This document shows, one piece after another, positions 54,100 through 64,000 of a DNA stretch of 64,000 bases. A model generated the notes under the pieces. The model saw only the letters and a list, made by a program, of their open reading frames with translations, was not told the DNA's origin and did no database searches. The translations under genes and the position numbers were made by a program. The first letter of the stretch is position 1, and every line of letters starts with the position of its first letter. This DNA comes from Sphingobacterium lumbrici (GTDB taxonomy: Bacteria; Bacteroidota; Bacteroidia; Sphingobacteriales; Sphingobacteriaceae), in the NCBI RefSeq assembly GCF_006476045.1, contig NZ_SRZY01000011.1, positions 434,001-498,000 on the forward strand, read 5' to 3'.

Positions 54100-57000
54100 T
54101 TATGCTACAACCAATTTTTTTCTTAATACATTTTTATATTCACGTGGGAATACTTTGATGAAACGTACTTTCTCTGTTGCCCAATTGTTTAGGATATAAG
54201 ATGCTCTTTCACTATTTGTCAATAAAATATGACGTTTCAATAGTGCAATGATTGTAGTCTCATCTTCGGATTCCAGTGGGTCTAGATCAACCATTTCCTG
54301 GTTGCAATTTTCTCTGAAGGTGCCGTTGATGTCATAGATCCAGGCAATACCACCGCTCATTCCTGCAGCAAAGTTACGCCCTGTAGATCCCAGGATCAGG
54401 GCTTTACCACCTGTCATATATTCACATCCGTGATCACCTATTCCTTCTACTACTGCGGTAGCTCCAGAGTTACGTACGGCAAACCGTTCGCCGGCCATAC
54501 CGTTAATAAACAGGTGTCCCGAAGTAGCGCCGTAAAGGGCAACGTTGCCAATGATAATATTATCGTGTGGAACAAGTGTGCTCACTTTCGCTGGATAGAT
54601 GGCTAGTTGCGCTCCCGATAAACCCTTACCTACATAATCGTTTGCTTCACCTTCTAACTCAAAAGAAATTCCTTTGGTATTGAATGCACCAAATGACTGA
54701 CCCGCTGAACCTTCAAATTTGAAATTGATGGTATTATCGGGTAGCCCCTCAGCGCCGTATAATTTGGATATTTCATTGGATAATAAAGTTCCGATGGTAC
54801 GGTCTGTATTTTTTACCAGGAAGGTTCCGAATACAGGTGTCTTCGTGTCCAAAGCCAGTTTAGCTTGTTTTACGAGACCCCAGTCTAAAATCATGCTCAT
54901 ACCATGATCTTGCTCTTCGGTGTTATACAGTGTTTCACCCGTTGCATTTCTAGCGACGTGTAAGATTCCGGAGAAATCAATTTTGTTGGCTTTCCAATGC
55001 TGAATATCTTCACGTTTTTTAAGGAATTGTGCACGACCTACCATTTCATTGATGGTACGGAAGCCTAATTCTGCCATGATTTCCCGCATTTCTTCTGCTA
55101 AGAATTGGAATAAGTTTACGATATCTTCAGGTTTTCCGGAGAATAACTTGCGCAATTCCGGATCTTGTGTCGCTACACCTACCGGGCAGGTATTTAAGTG
55201 GCATTTGCGCATCATAATACATCCACCCGCTACTAAGGCCGCAGTTGCCACACCCCATTCTTCGGCACCTAATAATGTAGCGATAACTAAATCGCGACCT
55301 GTTTTCATTTGGCCGTCGGCTTGCAATACAACACGACTTCTTAGTTTGTTCTGTACCAATGTTTGATGTGCCTCGGCTAATCCTAATTCCCAAGGAAGAC
55401 CTGCATGTTTAATCGAACTGATGGGAGAGGCTCTGTACCGCCGTCATATCCTGCTATTAAGATTACATCAGCGTGTGCTTTTGCAACACCTGCTGCAATT
55501 GTTCCGACTCCGGCTTTAGAAACTAATTTCACGTTGATACGTGCGTCTCTGTTCGCGTTTTTAAGATCAAAGATTAATTGTGCTAAATCTTCAATGGAGT
55601 AAATATCGTGATGTGGGGGAGGAGAAATTAAACCCACGCCAGGTGTTGAGTGACGTACTTTAGCAATCCATTCGTCTACTTTATGTCCGGGTAACTGGCC
55701 ACCTTCTCCTGGTTTAGCCCCTTGTGCCATTTTGATTTGAAGCTCATCTGCTTGTGTCAGGTAATTGGATGTTACACCAAATCGTCCCGAAGCCACTTGT
55801 TTGATAGCCGAGCGCATCGAATCACCGTTAGGCAATTTTTGATAGCGTAACTCATCTTCCCCACCTTCACCCGTATTGGACTTCCCGCCGACACGGTTCA
55901 TGGCAATAGCTAATGTACTGTGTGCTTCATGCGAAATAGATCCAAAGGACATCGCTCCGGTTGCGAATCTTTTCATGATTTCACTTACAGGTTCTACTTC
56001 ATCAATAGAAATAGCTGTACGATGCTTTGCAAAGTCCAACAGCCCACGTAAGGTAAAAATACGTTCTTTCTGATTATTAATAAGTGCAGAATATTTTTTA
56101 AAGGTCTGAAAGTCATCTGTGCGGCATGCCTGCTGCAATAAGTGTACAGTTTGCGGATTCCACAAGTGTCCCTCGCCACGTCTTTTCCATTGGTAGACAC
56201 CGCCTTCCGGCAATAAGCTTTTTGGAGATCGATTGTTTTCAAAGCTTCTCCAGTGTTTGGCTAATGCTTCTTTTGCGATATCATCTAACTGTAATCCGCC
56301 AATACGTGAAACTGCTCCACAGAAATATTTATCGACTACTTCTTTGTCTATACCCAATACTTCAAATATTTGAGCACCGTGATACGACTGAAGCGTCGAG
56401 ATGCCCATCTTTGAAAATATTTTCAATAGGCCGTTGCAAACTGCTTTGACGTAATTTTTCCGTAATTGATCCCAGGTAAGTTCGGTGTCTAACTGCCCTT
56501 CTTCGCGCATGGTACGGATACTTGCTAACGCCATATATGGATTGATTGCCGTAGCACCAAAAGCCAACAAGCATGCGAAGTGGTGTACTTCCCAGGCATC
56601 TCCGGCTTCGACGACTAAACCAACAGCTCCTCTGTTTCCGGTTTTGATCAAATGGTGATGTACAGCAGATACGGCCAGGATAGAGGGTATGGCTGCATGT
56701 TGTGAGTCAATGGCTCTATCCGATAAGATAATTACTTCGAAGCCATCACGTACGGCATCGTCAGCATAGCGACAGAGACGCTCAATACCGGCTTCTAAAG
56801 AGCCTGGCTTGCCATCTGCACGGAAATAGGATTGTAATGTTTTGGCTTGGAATACGCCGGTGTCGATCGAGCGTAATTTCTCCAGTTCGCTAGACGTTAG
56901 TATAGGATGTTCTAAGGTTACACAATGACAGAATTTTTTATCTTCAATGAGTATGTTTCCGGCATTTCCAATGAATGTCGCCAAGCTCATAACCAAGCGC

Positions 57001-58613
57001 TCGCGAATAGGGTCTATGGGCGGGTTGGTAACTTGTGCAAAGAATTGTTTGAAATAGCTTGATAAGTGCTGAGGTTGGTCTGACAATAATGCCAATGGAA
57101 CATCTGTGCCCATTGAACCTATTGGCTCATAACCTGTAACGGCCATGGGTGTAAGGATTGTTTCCAGATCCTCGCGTGAGTATCCAAAAGATTGCTGGTA
57201 TTTGAATACAGACTCTTTTGATAAATAGGTGAATGTAACACGTGGTTCAGCTAATTCCTCTAACTTGATTTTGTAATTGTCTAGCCATTCACCGTAAGGT
57301 TGTTGACGAACTAATTCACCTTTTACTTCCTCATCGCTGCGGATAAGACCGGCTTCCATGTCCACAACAAAGATTTTTCCGGGTTGTTGACGGCCTTTTT
57401 TGATAATGGTAGATTCATCTATAGGAAGGGCTCCGGCTTCAGAAGCTACAACAACACGGTCATCTGATGTGATGGCATAGCGCAAGGGACGAAGGCCATT
57501 GCGATCTAATGTCGCGCCAATCGTTTTACCATCCGTAAAACATAATGCAGCGGGGCCGTCCCAGGGCTCCATTAGTGTCGCGTGGTATTCATAGAACGCT
57601 CTTTTCAACGGATCCATCTGTGTATTACCATCCCAAGCTTCAGGAACAAGCATGAGCATCACATGGGGTAAACTACGGCCGCTGTGCAATAAAAGTTCTA
57701 CTACATTGTCTAAACAGGCCGAATCAGATTGGCCTTTGTCGACTATCGGTAACAGGATTTCCATTTCTTCTGCTGTAAAATAGGGAGAAGAAAGGGAGCG
57801 TACACCTGCATAAAACCAGTTTAGGTTTCCGGTAAGTGTATTGATCTCGCCGTTGTGTGCAATCATGCGGAACGGTTGAGCTAATGACCAGGAAGGGAAT
57901 GTATTAGTAGAAAAACGCGAATGTACCAATCCGAAAGCGGAAACGACACGGGTGTCACGAAGGTCTTCGAAATAAGAGCCTACTTGATAGGTCGTTAATT
58001 GACCTTTGTAGATGATCGTTTTGCATGATAACGATGCAATATATAAAGGTAGTGGATAACTTTGTTTTTGTTTTACTTTTTGAATGATTAAACGTCTTAA
58101 TACATAGAGTTTTCGCTCGAACTCTTCTGTATTTGCCACACCATCCGGGCGGGAAACGAAAAATTGAATGATTTCTGGTTCAGCACCTAACGCGGTAGGG
58201 CCAATGCCTTGGCGATTCACGGGAACGGAACGGAATCCAAGAAAGGTCATCTTGCGTTCTTCCGCAGCTTCTTGTATTATAGTTCGGCAGAATTGATTTA
58301 ATTCGGACTCCTTTGGAAGAAATACCATTCCGGTTCCATAATAACCCGGTTCTTCCAGTTGAATACCTAATTTAATGCATTCTTCCCACAAAAATTCATG
58401 TGGTAACTGAATCATAATACCAGCGCCATCTCCACTCTCTGGGTCGCATCCGCATGCACCACGGTGTTCCATGTTTTCCAACATAGTAAGCGCATCTTTC
58501 ACCTGAGCATGTGATTTTTGCCCTTTGATATGGGCAACAAAACCAACACCACATGCGTCATGTTCAAATTCCGGGTTGTAAAGTCCTTCTTGCTGCATTC
58601 TTTCGTTAATCAT
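54100..58613 (-). pseudogene. gltB: Glutamate synthase large subunit, frameshifted
   Basis: The gene is split into frames 58613-55383 (1076 residues) and a second one ending at 54100 (419 residues). The first begins with a short propeptide and nucleophile Cys21 in [11 protein letters not shown] (glutaminase). FMN-domain motifs include [10 protein letters not shown] and [14 protein letters not shown]. After GYDGGT the frame slips into [11 protein letters not shown] and stops. One added C between 55433 and 55434 (plus strand) restores [21 protein letters not shown] and joins the second part, which has the [3Fe-4S] site CIMMRKCHLNTCPVG. The repaired length is 1504 residues, normal for the family. 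A GAGGAG ribosome site precedes the start. Confidence 0.9.
55430..55440 (-). other. One-base frameshift site in gltB
   Basis: The plus-strand GGCTCTGTACC should read GGCTCCTGTACC to keep the conserved GGTGASP frame. The total span (4514 bp) is one base short of a multiple of three. It may be a true mutation or a sequence error. Confidence 0.88.
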
Positions 58614-58932
58614 TTTCTCTCCTCAAAATATTGGTTTGCTAATATATGAATAATTTCTGTGTTGTATTGAATTATTTATAAAAATAATGTATTTATTTTG
58701 ATTTTTCTTTAAAGAAGATTTGTAAAAATAATTGAATTCACATTTATTTCGCTTTTAAATACAAAAATGGAAATATCATTCAGTAACGGTGACGTATCAG
58801 CGAATAATGATAATTTGTGACGACTTCCCCATCTGCATACAGTGTTTTTTATGAATATGTATAAATTATGTATAAATAATATATTCCTGTTTGTTATGAC
58901 AGGTACTGTTCTAGCGGAGCTTTTTCGTAAGA
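58614..58932. other. AT-rich gap upstream of gltB
   Basis: A 319-bp gap between the gltB start and the end of the acidic coiled-coil gene. It is very AT-rich and has no ORF. No exact TAnnTTTG promoter box was found; TATATTAG on the minus strand near 58640 is a weak candidate. No clear terminator for the gene at 58933 was found. Confidence 0.35.
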
Positions 58933-59637
58933 CTATTCCCTGTCTAAAGGGAAATTCTTGTTGACGTACTGTTGAATTCGTTCGGCTCTACTGTAAATTT
59001 CTTGGGACTGTTGATGTACTCTGGTATACTGTTCGAATACGATCTCCCCATAGTCAAAAAAATCAGTTTGAATTTTGCGAATTTCGCCAAGTACCCCAAA
59101 AAAATCCTGCTGGTCCCGATCCAGCGAGATAATATCTACAGAAACCTCCTCATAGCGGCTGAATACCTGATGTATCAAGTCACAGCCTTCATCGTCCTGT
59201 TCATCAAACCAGTCTTCATTTTCATAGATATAGTCTGCCCAATCGTTGAACCAGGTCTGTTCGTCTACGATTTGTTTGTGCAGTTCAATAAGGTCTTCAC
59301 GATGACTGTCGTGGGCTTGGTAGAAATCGGTAATATCGATGCTGAAGGGCTCTTCGATTACAGGTAGATCCACTTGGTCTACAAGTTTAAAAGCTGCTTC
59401 CAGAAAGTCCAGTTCCTGTTCTATAGGTAATAGTCTGTATTCGAGTTCCGTCGTTTTAATGTCAAGATCAAAAAGCGTATCCTTATGCTGTAATAGATTT
59501 TGTTTGGTTTCCCAAGATCTGTCGTGCATGCGGTAATAGGCTTCCAGGGCTTTGACCTCCAAATCCAGTGCTTTCTTTTTGAGGTCAAATTGAAGGATGA
59601 TGGGGCGCAGTGGGTGTTCTTTTACAATTTCTTTCAT
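58933..59637 (-). CDS. Acidic helical protein of unknown function
   Basis: A 234-residue soluble protein without signal peptide. It is mostly helical with heptad-like stretches (KKALDLEVKALEAYYRM, TTELEYRLLPIEQELDFLEAAF) and an acidic aromatic middle (WFNDWADYIYENEDWFDEQDDEG). No family recognised. It follows the FN3 protein gene by 213 bp on the same strand, so the two may work together. Confidence 0.65.
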   Translation of the reverse strand: MKEIVKEHPLRPIILQFDLKKKALDLEVKALEAYYRMHDRSWETKQNLLQHKDTLFDLDIKTTELEYRLLPIEQELDFLEAAFKLVDQVDLPVIEEPFSIDITDFYQAHDSHREDLIELHKQIVDEQTWFNDWADYIYENEDWFDEQDDEGCDLIHQVFSRYEEVSVDIISLDRDQQDFFGVLGEIRKIQTDFFDYGEIVFEQYTRVHQQSQEIYSRAERIQQYVNKNFPLDRE

Positions 59638-59850
59638 TTTATTTGATCGTTAAGGCAGTAGCCGTTCTCAAAAGCAATACAATATAAGTTGTTTTTTTGA
59701 AATGGCAGCCGTTATTTCGATCTCGCTAGGGTGATCAGAAATAACAGCGCCTTTCCTTATGTATATTATGCCTTTGCATATTGTTTGTTACTTCTAACGG
59801 TTAGAAGTTCTATTCTTTGTTTCAGAAAATATTGTTCCGTAGAACTGTTT

Positions 59851-60468
59851 TTACACCACGTAGCTGGATACGATTTCGCTGTAGTTGGGCGTAGGATCGA
59901 TGCCTATATAGGTGGCACGGAATTCGTATTCCCCAAACATCTCCAATCCCTCTATGGTGCAGGTTGATTTTGAGCTGAGCAGATCCGACCATGGAGCATC
60001 GCTTCCTTTTTTACGAAATTGGAACTGATACATACGGGCTCCTTTCCAGCGATCGACTTTTAGTTTGATGCGGGATGATCCTACTTGCTGGGGCTCGGCT
60101 ACCAGGCGCTTGGCCTTCGGTGCCGGGCCAGCAAAGGATTGCGCTTCTTGGGTAGGCATAAAGCCAGCTGCCAAAATGATCGTAGGATCGTTGTGTGCAA
60201 CCGTATCTACATATTTCGATAGTTCGCTGATTAAATATTCCAGCTCTTTTCTTTTTCCTCTCCGAATCAAGATGGCTCTTTTGTCCCGGTATGCCGCTTC
60301 AGTTGTTGATAGGCGAAAGTCTGTCAACGCTGTTTCGATCTCATTCAATTCGGGTACAGGGTCAGGGAAAATTGCTATGGCTTCTCCCATTTTTGTAACA
60401 ATTTGTTCTGTATATTGCATCAGATCTGTGTCGCCTAACCTTTGTGATTGTGTTGTGGGTTTTCTCAT
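59851..60468 (-). CDS. Fibronectin type III domain protein
   Basis: A 205-residue protein without signal peptide. The N-terminal half is helical (QYTEQIVTKMGEAIAIFPDP, LIRRGKRKELEYLISELSKYV). The C-terminal FN3 domain (about 120-205) has SSRIKLKVDRWKGARMYQFQFRK, SDAPWSDLLSSKSTCTIEGL and GEYEFRATYIG. The two-part plan resembles a recurring Bacteroidota protein of unknown function. Its promoter region carries a perfect 20-bp inverted repeat and a TATGTTTG box. Confidence 0.72.
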   Translation of the reverse strand: MRKPTTQSQRLGDTDLMQYTEQIVTKMGEAIAIFPDPVPELNEIETALTDFRLSTTEAAYRDKRAILIRRGKRKELEYLISELSKYVDTVAHNDPTIILAAGFMPTQEAQSFAGPAPKAKRLVAEPQQVGSSRIKLKVDRWKGARMYQFQFRKKGSDAPWSDLLSSKSTCTIEGLEMFGEYEFRATYIGIDPTPNYSEIVSSYVV

Positions 60469-60519
60469 TGTTCTAATTTTTTAAACATTTACATTTATTT
60501 TATAATTGTTGCAACGATA

Positions 60520-60611
60520 CAAACATACGACGTGTGTTTGGCGCGGATGGGGTAATTTTGTGCCAATTTTGAGCATACCCCCAAAAACTTTTTGGCACAA
60601 AATTACCCCAT
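60520..60611 (-). promoter_or_regulatory. Promoter of FN3 gene with perfect 20-bp inverted repeat
   Basis: On the minus strand TATGTTTG (60527-60520) matches the -7 consensus; no -33 TTTG is present. Arms ATGGGGTAATTTTGTGCCAA (60547-60566) and its exact reverse complement (60592-60611) are 25 bp apart, placed about 20 and 65 bp upstream of the -7 box, where an activator would sit. Confidence 0.55.
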
Positions 60612-60973
60612 GAATGATCAGATTTAAAACGTTTTTTTAGACAAAAAGTGGTTTATTTCTGTTTTGAAGCTGTTTTTTTAACTCGAAAACGGTGAGATAG
60701 TCCGGAAATTAAAAACGCGTACTAAAACAAAAAAGAAAGCAACAATACAAAGAGACACGATTATGTTGGGGCGCTGTCGCTGTATGTTTCTTTTTTGTGC
60801 TGGTATGCTATATCTTTTTAGAAATGCCTTTTCTTTTTGTACGGATAGCACGTTGCGCTGGAGCTGTATTATTCTGCGTCTTGCGCGTATGTTACGGCAT
60901 TTGTCTCGTGCGAAGCAAAATCGTTGCTGTATATAAAGACAGCTTAGGGCAAGTTAAAAGCATTGTAGCTGTA
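60612..60973. other. Gap between the inverted repeat and the AraC gene
   Basis: About 360 bp without a convincing gene. An open frame at 60797-60994 (plus) runs into the AraC gene on the other strand, is Cys/Val-rich and looks spurious. No terminator for the AraC gene was identified. Confidence 0.35.
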
Positions 60974-61936
60974 TTACCGTTTTTTCTTCTTTGATTTAAT
61001 GTGCAGTTCGCGTTCTTTCGACGGTGAATGTCCGAAGAGTTGCATATATTGTCTGTAAAAATACTTTGCCGTAGAAAAGTGTAATCGAAAGGCTATGCCA
61101 TCTACAGTCATTTTGGTGTCACGCAGCAGTTCTCGGGCTTTGTGCAGGCGGATGATCTGGATAGCGTTTTTGATGTTGGTATCTTTACCTTCAAAGGCGC
61201 GGTACAGGTTACGAACACTTACATTTAGGACTTCGGCTATTTTGTCTCTGTTGATATCTTTGTCCATATAGTTGTCACGGATGTAGAGTGTGGCTTGGTG
61301 ATAGAGGGCAAGGTCTTCTTTTTGCAGTGCACGCACCTTGTCTTTCAGATCCTCATGATAGATGTCTATCAGCTGGCAAAGGTGGTAACAGATTTTATGC
61401 TGTAACGAAAAAGGGCTGGCAGTGTACTGTTTGATTTTTTCGAAAACCTGTTTTACACGGTATCCTATGTTTATGGCAGAAAAGGGCGGATGATCTGCTG
61501 TGGTGGAGGTGGCGAGTAGCGGCCATTCTGAAGTAAAGATCGCTGCGTCATCTATCTTTATGCCCATTAGTACCATCCAGGTTTTTCCGGCCTTCATCTG
61601 GATTTTCTGCGGTTTGTCCCTGCTGTAAAAGCCTATATATTCGCCGTTGGACAAGGTTGTTTGCGTTGTTGAAACCCGTTCGGAATGTCCGATGAACTGA
61701 AAGACCAGCCAGAAGCAGCTGGGAGGAAGCAATTCAAAATGCCAATCCGTCTCGAATAGGCCTTTGGTTTCGATAACATGAAGATCTTCGAAGTGTTTAC
61801 TGGATAGGTAGTTTTTTTCGTCGCAGATGGCAGCATCTTCTGCCGTCATAAAATTCAAAAATAAGTTCTTAGGGCTGCTGCCGCTTATGGTATCTGTTGT
61901 AAATTGAGGTGTAATGATGATATCGTTATTGTACAT
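60974..61936 (-). CDS. AraC family transcriptional regulator (soluble)
   Basis: About 320 residues from ATG 61936; a GTG at 61951 would add five residues. The N-terminal part (about 1-200) resembles a cupin-like sensing domain (LPPSCFWLVFQFIGHSERVS, KIQMKAGKTWMVLMGIKID). The C-terminal HTH pair is INRDKIAEVLNVSVRNLYRAFEGK and MTVDGIAFRLHFSTAKYFYRQYMQLFGHSPSKE. No membrane segment. The FN3 gene and its inverted repeat lie directly downstream, so they may be its target. Confidence 0.9.
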   Translation of the reverse strand: MYNNDIIITPQFTTDTISGSSPKNLFLNFMTAEDAAICDEKNYLSSKHFEDLHVIETKGLFETDWHFELLPPSCFWLVFQFIGHSERVSTTQTTLSNGEYIGFYSRDKPQKIQMKAGKTWMVLMGIKIDDAAIFTSEWPLLATSTTADHPPFSAINIGYRVKQVFEKIKQYTASPFSLQHKICYHLCQLIDIYHEDLKDKVRALQKEDLALYHQATLYIRDNYMDKDINRDKIAEVLNVSVRNLYRAFEGKDTNIKNAIQIIRLHKARELLRDTKMTVDGIAFRLHFSTAKYFYRQYMQLFGHSPSKERELHIKSKKKKR

Positions 61937-62050
61937 AATTGCAAAAGGCACGGGTCTATCGCCTTAAGGTACGAAAAAAATATAAATCCTATCTGTCGGT
62001 AGCCTGAACCTACCAAAAATATACTTTGGCCGGATACCGTAAAAATACCC

Positions 62051-62081
62051 AATAGAAGGTGCTTTTTAGACACCTTCTATT
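62051..62081 (-). terminator. Terminator after outer-membrane protein gene
   Basis: AATAGAAGGTG (62051-62061) pairs perfectly with 62071-62081 around a 9-nt loop. On the minus strand a T-rich stretch (GGGTATTTTT) follows. It separates the barrel gene from the AraC gene. Confidence 0.75.
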
Positions 62082-62119
62082 ATCTCCAACAATGGGAAGG
62101 TAAAAATTCAGATGGTTAA

Positions 62120-62908
62120 TTAAAACCGGTAGGCGATAGACAACCCACTGCGGATCCCTGCCCATGGGCTTCTTAACACTTTAATGTTTGCGCCATCGGC
62201 ATTTACATCGTAATCAATCTTGACGGACAAAGGCAAATCTTCCATATCAGTTTTTAGATCGGCCAGACTCTCGCGAAGTGCGGACTGTTCGTCTGCATCC
62301 AAAGCCATTTTACCGGATACACTTCCTTTAGCAGATCCGTATCCAGGGCCCATAATTCGCCAATCCAAGTGGATGTTGCGTGAGAGTTTGAAGTTGACAC
62401 CACAAGATACGCCAGCGGTGAATGAGGTAAGATCTCCTTTTAATGGGATAGTTTCGGTACGGCTGTAGATACCAGTTTCCTCGATATCAAAGTCGAGCGG
62501 TAGGGAGGCACCATAGCTGGCGTACTTGACATAGGGAGCAATATAGAATCCTCTAAACGGCCCACGCTTGGATGTGTAAAAGCGTACTTCCGGTGTGATC
62601 GAGAAGTTGGAACTGCTAAACTCATCGATAAGCTGATTGAGCTCTTCATCGTCAGCAAAGTTTTTGATAGTTGATCTAAAGGGAAGTCCTTTGTTGGGGC
62701 GGATACTAATAGCGGCCGCTGCTGCAATACGATTGGTCAACATCCGTTCGTACTCAAATGAAAACTTACCTCCGAATAGCGACATTGCGTTGAATTTTAC
62801 CATGTTAAGGCTCTCATTTTCTGTAGAAGGAATGGTTTGCGCTTGTGAATTACTGAGTACTAGTAATAGTCCTAGTAAGGGGACTAATTTTAAAATTTGA
62901 TTTTTCAT
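62120..62908 (-). CDS. Outer-membrane beta-barrel protein
   Basis: A 262-residue protein with signal peptide MKNQILKLVPLLGLLLVLSNSQAQ. The mature part alternates amphipathic strands (VKFNAMSLFGGKFSFEYERM, FYIAPYVKYASYGA, FTAGVSCGVNFKLSRNIHLDWRIMGPGYG) and ends in Phe (GIRSGLSIAYRF), the C-terminal signal for barrel insertion. It resembles DUF3575-type barrels. The role is unknown. It has a TAACTTTG promoter and its own terminator. Confidence 0.8.
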   Translation of the reverse strand: MKNQILKLVPLLGLLLVLSNSQAQTIPSTENESLNMVKFNAMSLFGGKFSFEYERMLTNRIAAAAAISIRPNKGLPFRSTIKNFADDEELNQLIDEFSSSNFSITPEVRFYTSKRGPFRGFYIAPYVKYASYGASLPLDFDIEETGIYSRTETIPLKGDLTSFTAGVSCGVNFKLSRNIHLDWRIMGPGYGSAKGSVSGKMALDADEQSALRESLADLKTDMEDLPLSVKIDYDVNADGANIKVLRSPWAGIRSGLSIAYRF

Positions 62909-62951
62909 AACTTGACTCGAATTAATAATTAATTTCCAATATTGGTATTAC

Positions 62952-62959
62952 CAAAGTTA
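62952..62959 (-). promoter_or_regulatory. Candidate -7 box of outer-membrane protein gene
   Basis: TAACTTTG on the minus strand matches TAnnTTTG. A T-run lies at the -33 position. The start would be near 62945, about 37 nt before the ATG. Confidence 0.5.
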
Positions 62960-63188
62960 TCAAATTTCGTAACAAAAAAAAATGCCTAAAAGTAGGTATT
63001 TTCAACTTTTCTGTTTTCGTCATATTTATCTAACCATAAGAAACATACTCCTGATAGGTGAGGATAAACCGGATTTCCTGTCGTGGGGTTTTATAGCGGA
63101 ATCCCTTGAACTTTATTATATTCGCTTGATATTGTAGTATATTAAGAATACTTGTAGCATTGCGTGCTCGTTACGCAACACTTTTGTT

Positions 63189-63219
63189 TTTGAACAGAGC
63201 TTAGGTGGGTTTATCTTTA
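63189..63219 (+). promoter_or_regulatory. Candidate promoter of dipeptide epimerase gene
   Basis: TTTG (63189-63192) and TATCTTTA (63212-63219, one base off the -7 consensus) are 19 bp apart. The start would be near 63226. A 6-bp inverted repeat, TTGCGT/ACGCAA, lies upstream at 63160-63178. Confidence 0.5.
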
Positions 63220-63244
63220 AATAACTTTAATTTTTACGTTTTCA

Positions 63245-64000
63245 ATGAAAATCACACAAATAGAAATCTATCGATTAAGTATTCTTATGGAGCCATTCGT
63301 CATTGCAACGGGTACAATGGATTATGCCCAGAATACGTTTATTCGAATTCATACCGATGCTGGCCTGTATGGTGTAGGAGAATGCTCGGCTTTCCCTATG
63401 ATTGTGGGTGAAACACAGAACACCTGTATCAGCGTAGCACAGGATTTTGCGAAGATTCTGAAAGGTAAAGATCCATTGGCTATTGAAGATCGTCTCGCAG
63501 AGCTTAACCTCTATATTGCTGGAAATACCACTATCAAATCAGCGTTTGATATGGCGCTATACGATCTCGCAGCGAAGTATGCAAGTGTACCACTATATCA
63601 ATACCTTGGAGGTAGCCCACGGGATATCGCAACGGATATCACCATTGGTATTTCTACGCCCGATGAGATGGCGACCAAAGCATTGGCATTAAAAAGTAAT
63701 GGAGCCCTTGCATTAAAAATTAAACTTGGCAAACATCCACAGGATGATATTGCTCGGATCCGGGCGATCCGTCAAGCTGTTGGGTTTGATATTCCTATTC
63801 GTATTGATGCAAACCAAGGTTGGAGTTATGAGGAGGCCGTTGAAGCGTTAACGGGGTTAGAGCCGTATAAAATTCAATTCTGCGAACAACCCATGCGTAC
63901 CCACAACGATCATTTAATGCCTGAATTGCGGATCCAAACGATTATACCTCTCATGGCAGATGAGTCTGTTTATTCGCGTTATGACGTAGATAGGTTGTGT
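63245..64000 (+). CDS. Dipeptide epimerase (enolase superfamily), partial
   Basis: 252 residues from ATG 63245; the gene continues past the right edge. The mandelate racemase/muconate lactonising enzyme plan is clear. LKIKLG holds the KxK acid-base Lys, and the metal ligands are Asp in IRIDANQGW, Glu in FCEQPM and Asp in MADES. The N-terminal capping domain has ATGTMDYAQNTFIRI. The best fit is L-Ala-D/L-Glu epimerase, used in murein peptide recycling, but substrate specificity in this superfamily cannot be fixed by eye. Confidence 0.88.
   Translation, partial: MKITQIEIYRLSILMEPFVIATGTMDYAQNTFIRIHTDAGLYGVGECSAFPMIVGETQNTCISVAQDFAKILKGKDPLAIEDRLAELNLYIAGNTTIKSAFDMALYDLAAKYASVPLYQYLGGSPRDIATDITIGISTPDEMATKALALKSNGALALKIKLGKHPQDDIARIRAIRQAVGFDIPIRIDANQGWSYEEAVEALTGLEPYKIQFCEQPMRTHNDHLMPELRIQTIIPLMADESVYSRYDVDRLC

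Noticed and set aside
60797..60994. 65-codon frame rich in Cys and Val
   Set aside because: It overlaps the AraC gene on the opposite strand and has no signal, motif or ribosome site.
1..64000. tRNA, rRNA, CRISPR arrays, prophage or integrase genes
   Set aside because: None could be recognised on either strand by reading; a covariance-model scan was not possible.

Overview
The window looks like chromosomal DNA of a Sphingobacteriaceae-type Bacteroidota. Signs of this are a GldB lipoprotein, an alternative complex III (Act) operon fused in order to cytochrome oxidase genes, a GH92 mannosidase, SPII lipoproteins of the Bacteroidota type, stand-alone GT5 and DUF493 proteins, and promoters of the TAnnTTTG (-7) / TTTG (-33) type. 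No tRNA, rRNA, CRISPR array, transposase, integrase or phage gene was seen. The identification rests on recognised motifs and gene order only; no database was searched.

Layout. 0-6.3 kb: left-truncated peptidase T, panD, a His-rich membrane protein with a TonB-dependent receptor, and two tandem FKBP lipoproteins. 6.3-12.2 kb: gldB and nadE (divergent), a DUF4136 lipoprotein, panC divergent from a short GT5 glycogen-synthase-like protein, and DUF493. 12.3-16.5 kb: GH92 glycosidase divergent from a LacI-type regulator, then msrB. 16.9-34 kb: one long respiratory operon, actABCDEF, coxB, coxA, ctaA, ctaB, two subunit III proteins, subunit IV, a SCO-like protein, a DUF420 protein and a conserved protein. 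It encodes quinol oxidation through alternative complex III to an aa3-type oxidase, plus haem A synthesis and assembly. 34-39 kb: pckA, LD-carboxypeptidase, metG.

39-49.3 kb is the accessory part. Eleven consecutive minus-strand genes encode a secreted protein, two lipoproteins of propeller type, a large secreted MORN-repeat protein with a DnaJ-like zinc motif, small membrane proteins with a shared PH-like segment, and a Sel1-repeat protein. They are divergent from a membrane-anchored AraC regulator. I do not recognise this cluster as a described system; it is the best candidate for one here. Its Sel1 gene appears frameshifted by a G-rich 26-bp repeat in the signal-peptide region.

49.3-58.6 kb returns to core metabolism: dapD-tsaC-DUF4920-folP, an S4-domain protein, and gltBD, in which gltB carries a one-base frameshift. 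58.9-64 kb holds a two-gene unit (acidic coiled-coil protein and FN3 protein) preceded by a perfect 20-bp inverted repeat, a second AraC regulator, an outer-membrane barrel protein and a right-truncated dipeptide epimerase.

Non-coding structure includes three near-perfect bidirectional terminators between convergent genes, a pair of MITE-like elements with terminal inverted repeats, and three short degenerate tandem arrays with 7- or 8-bp periods.
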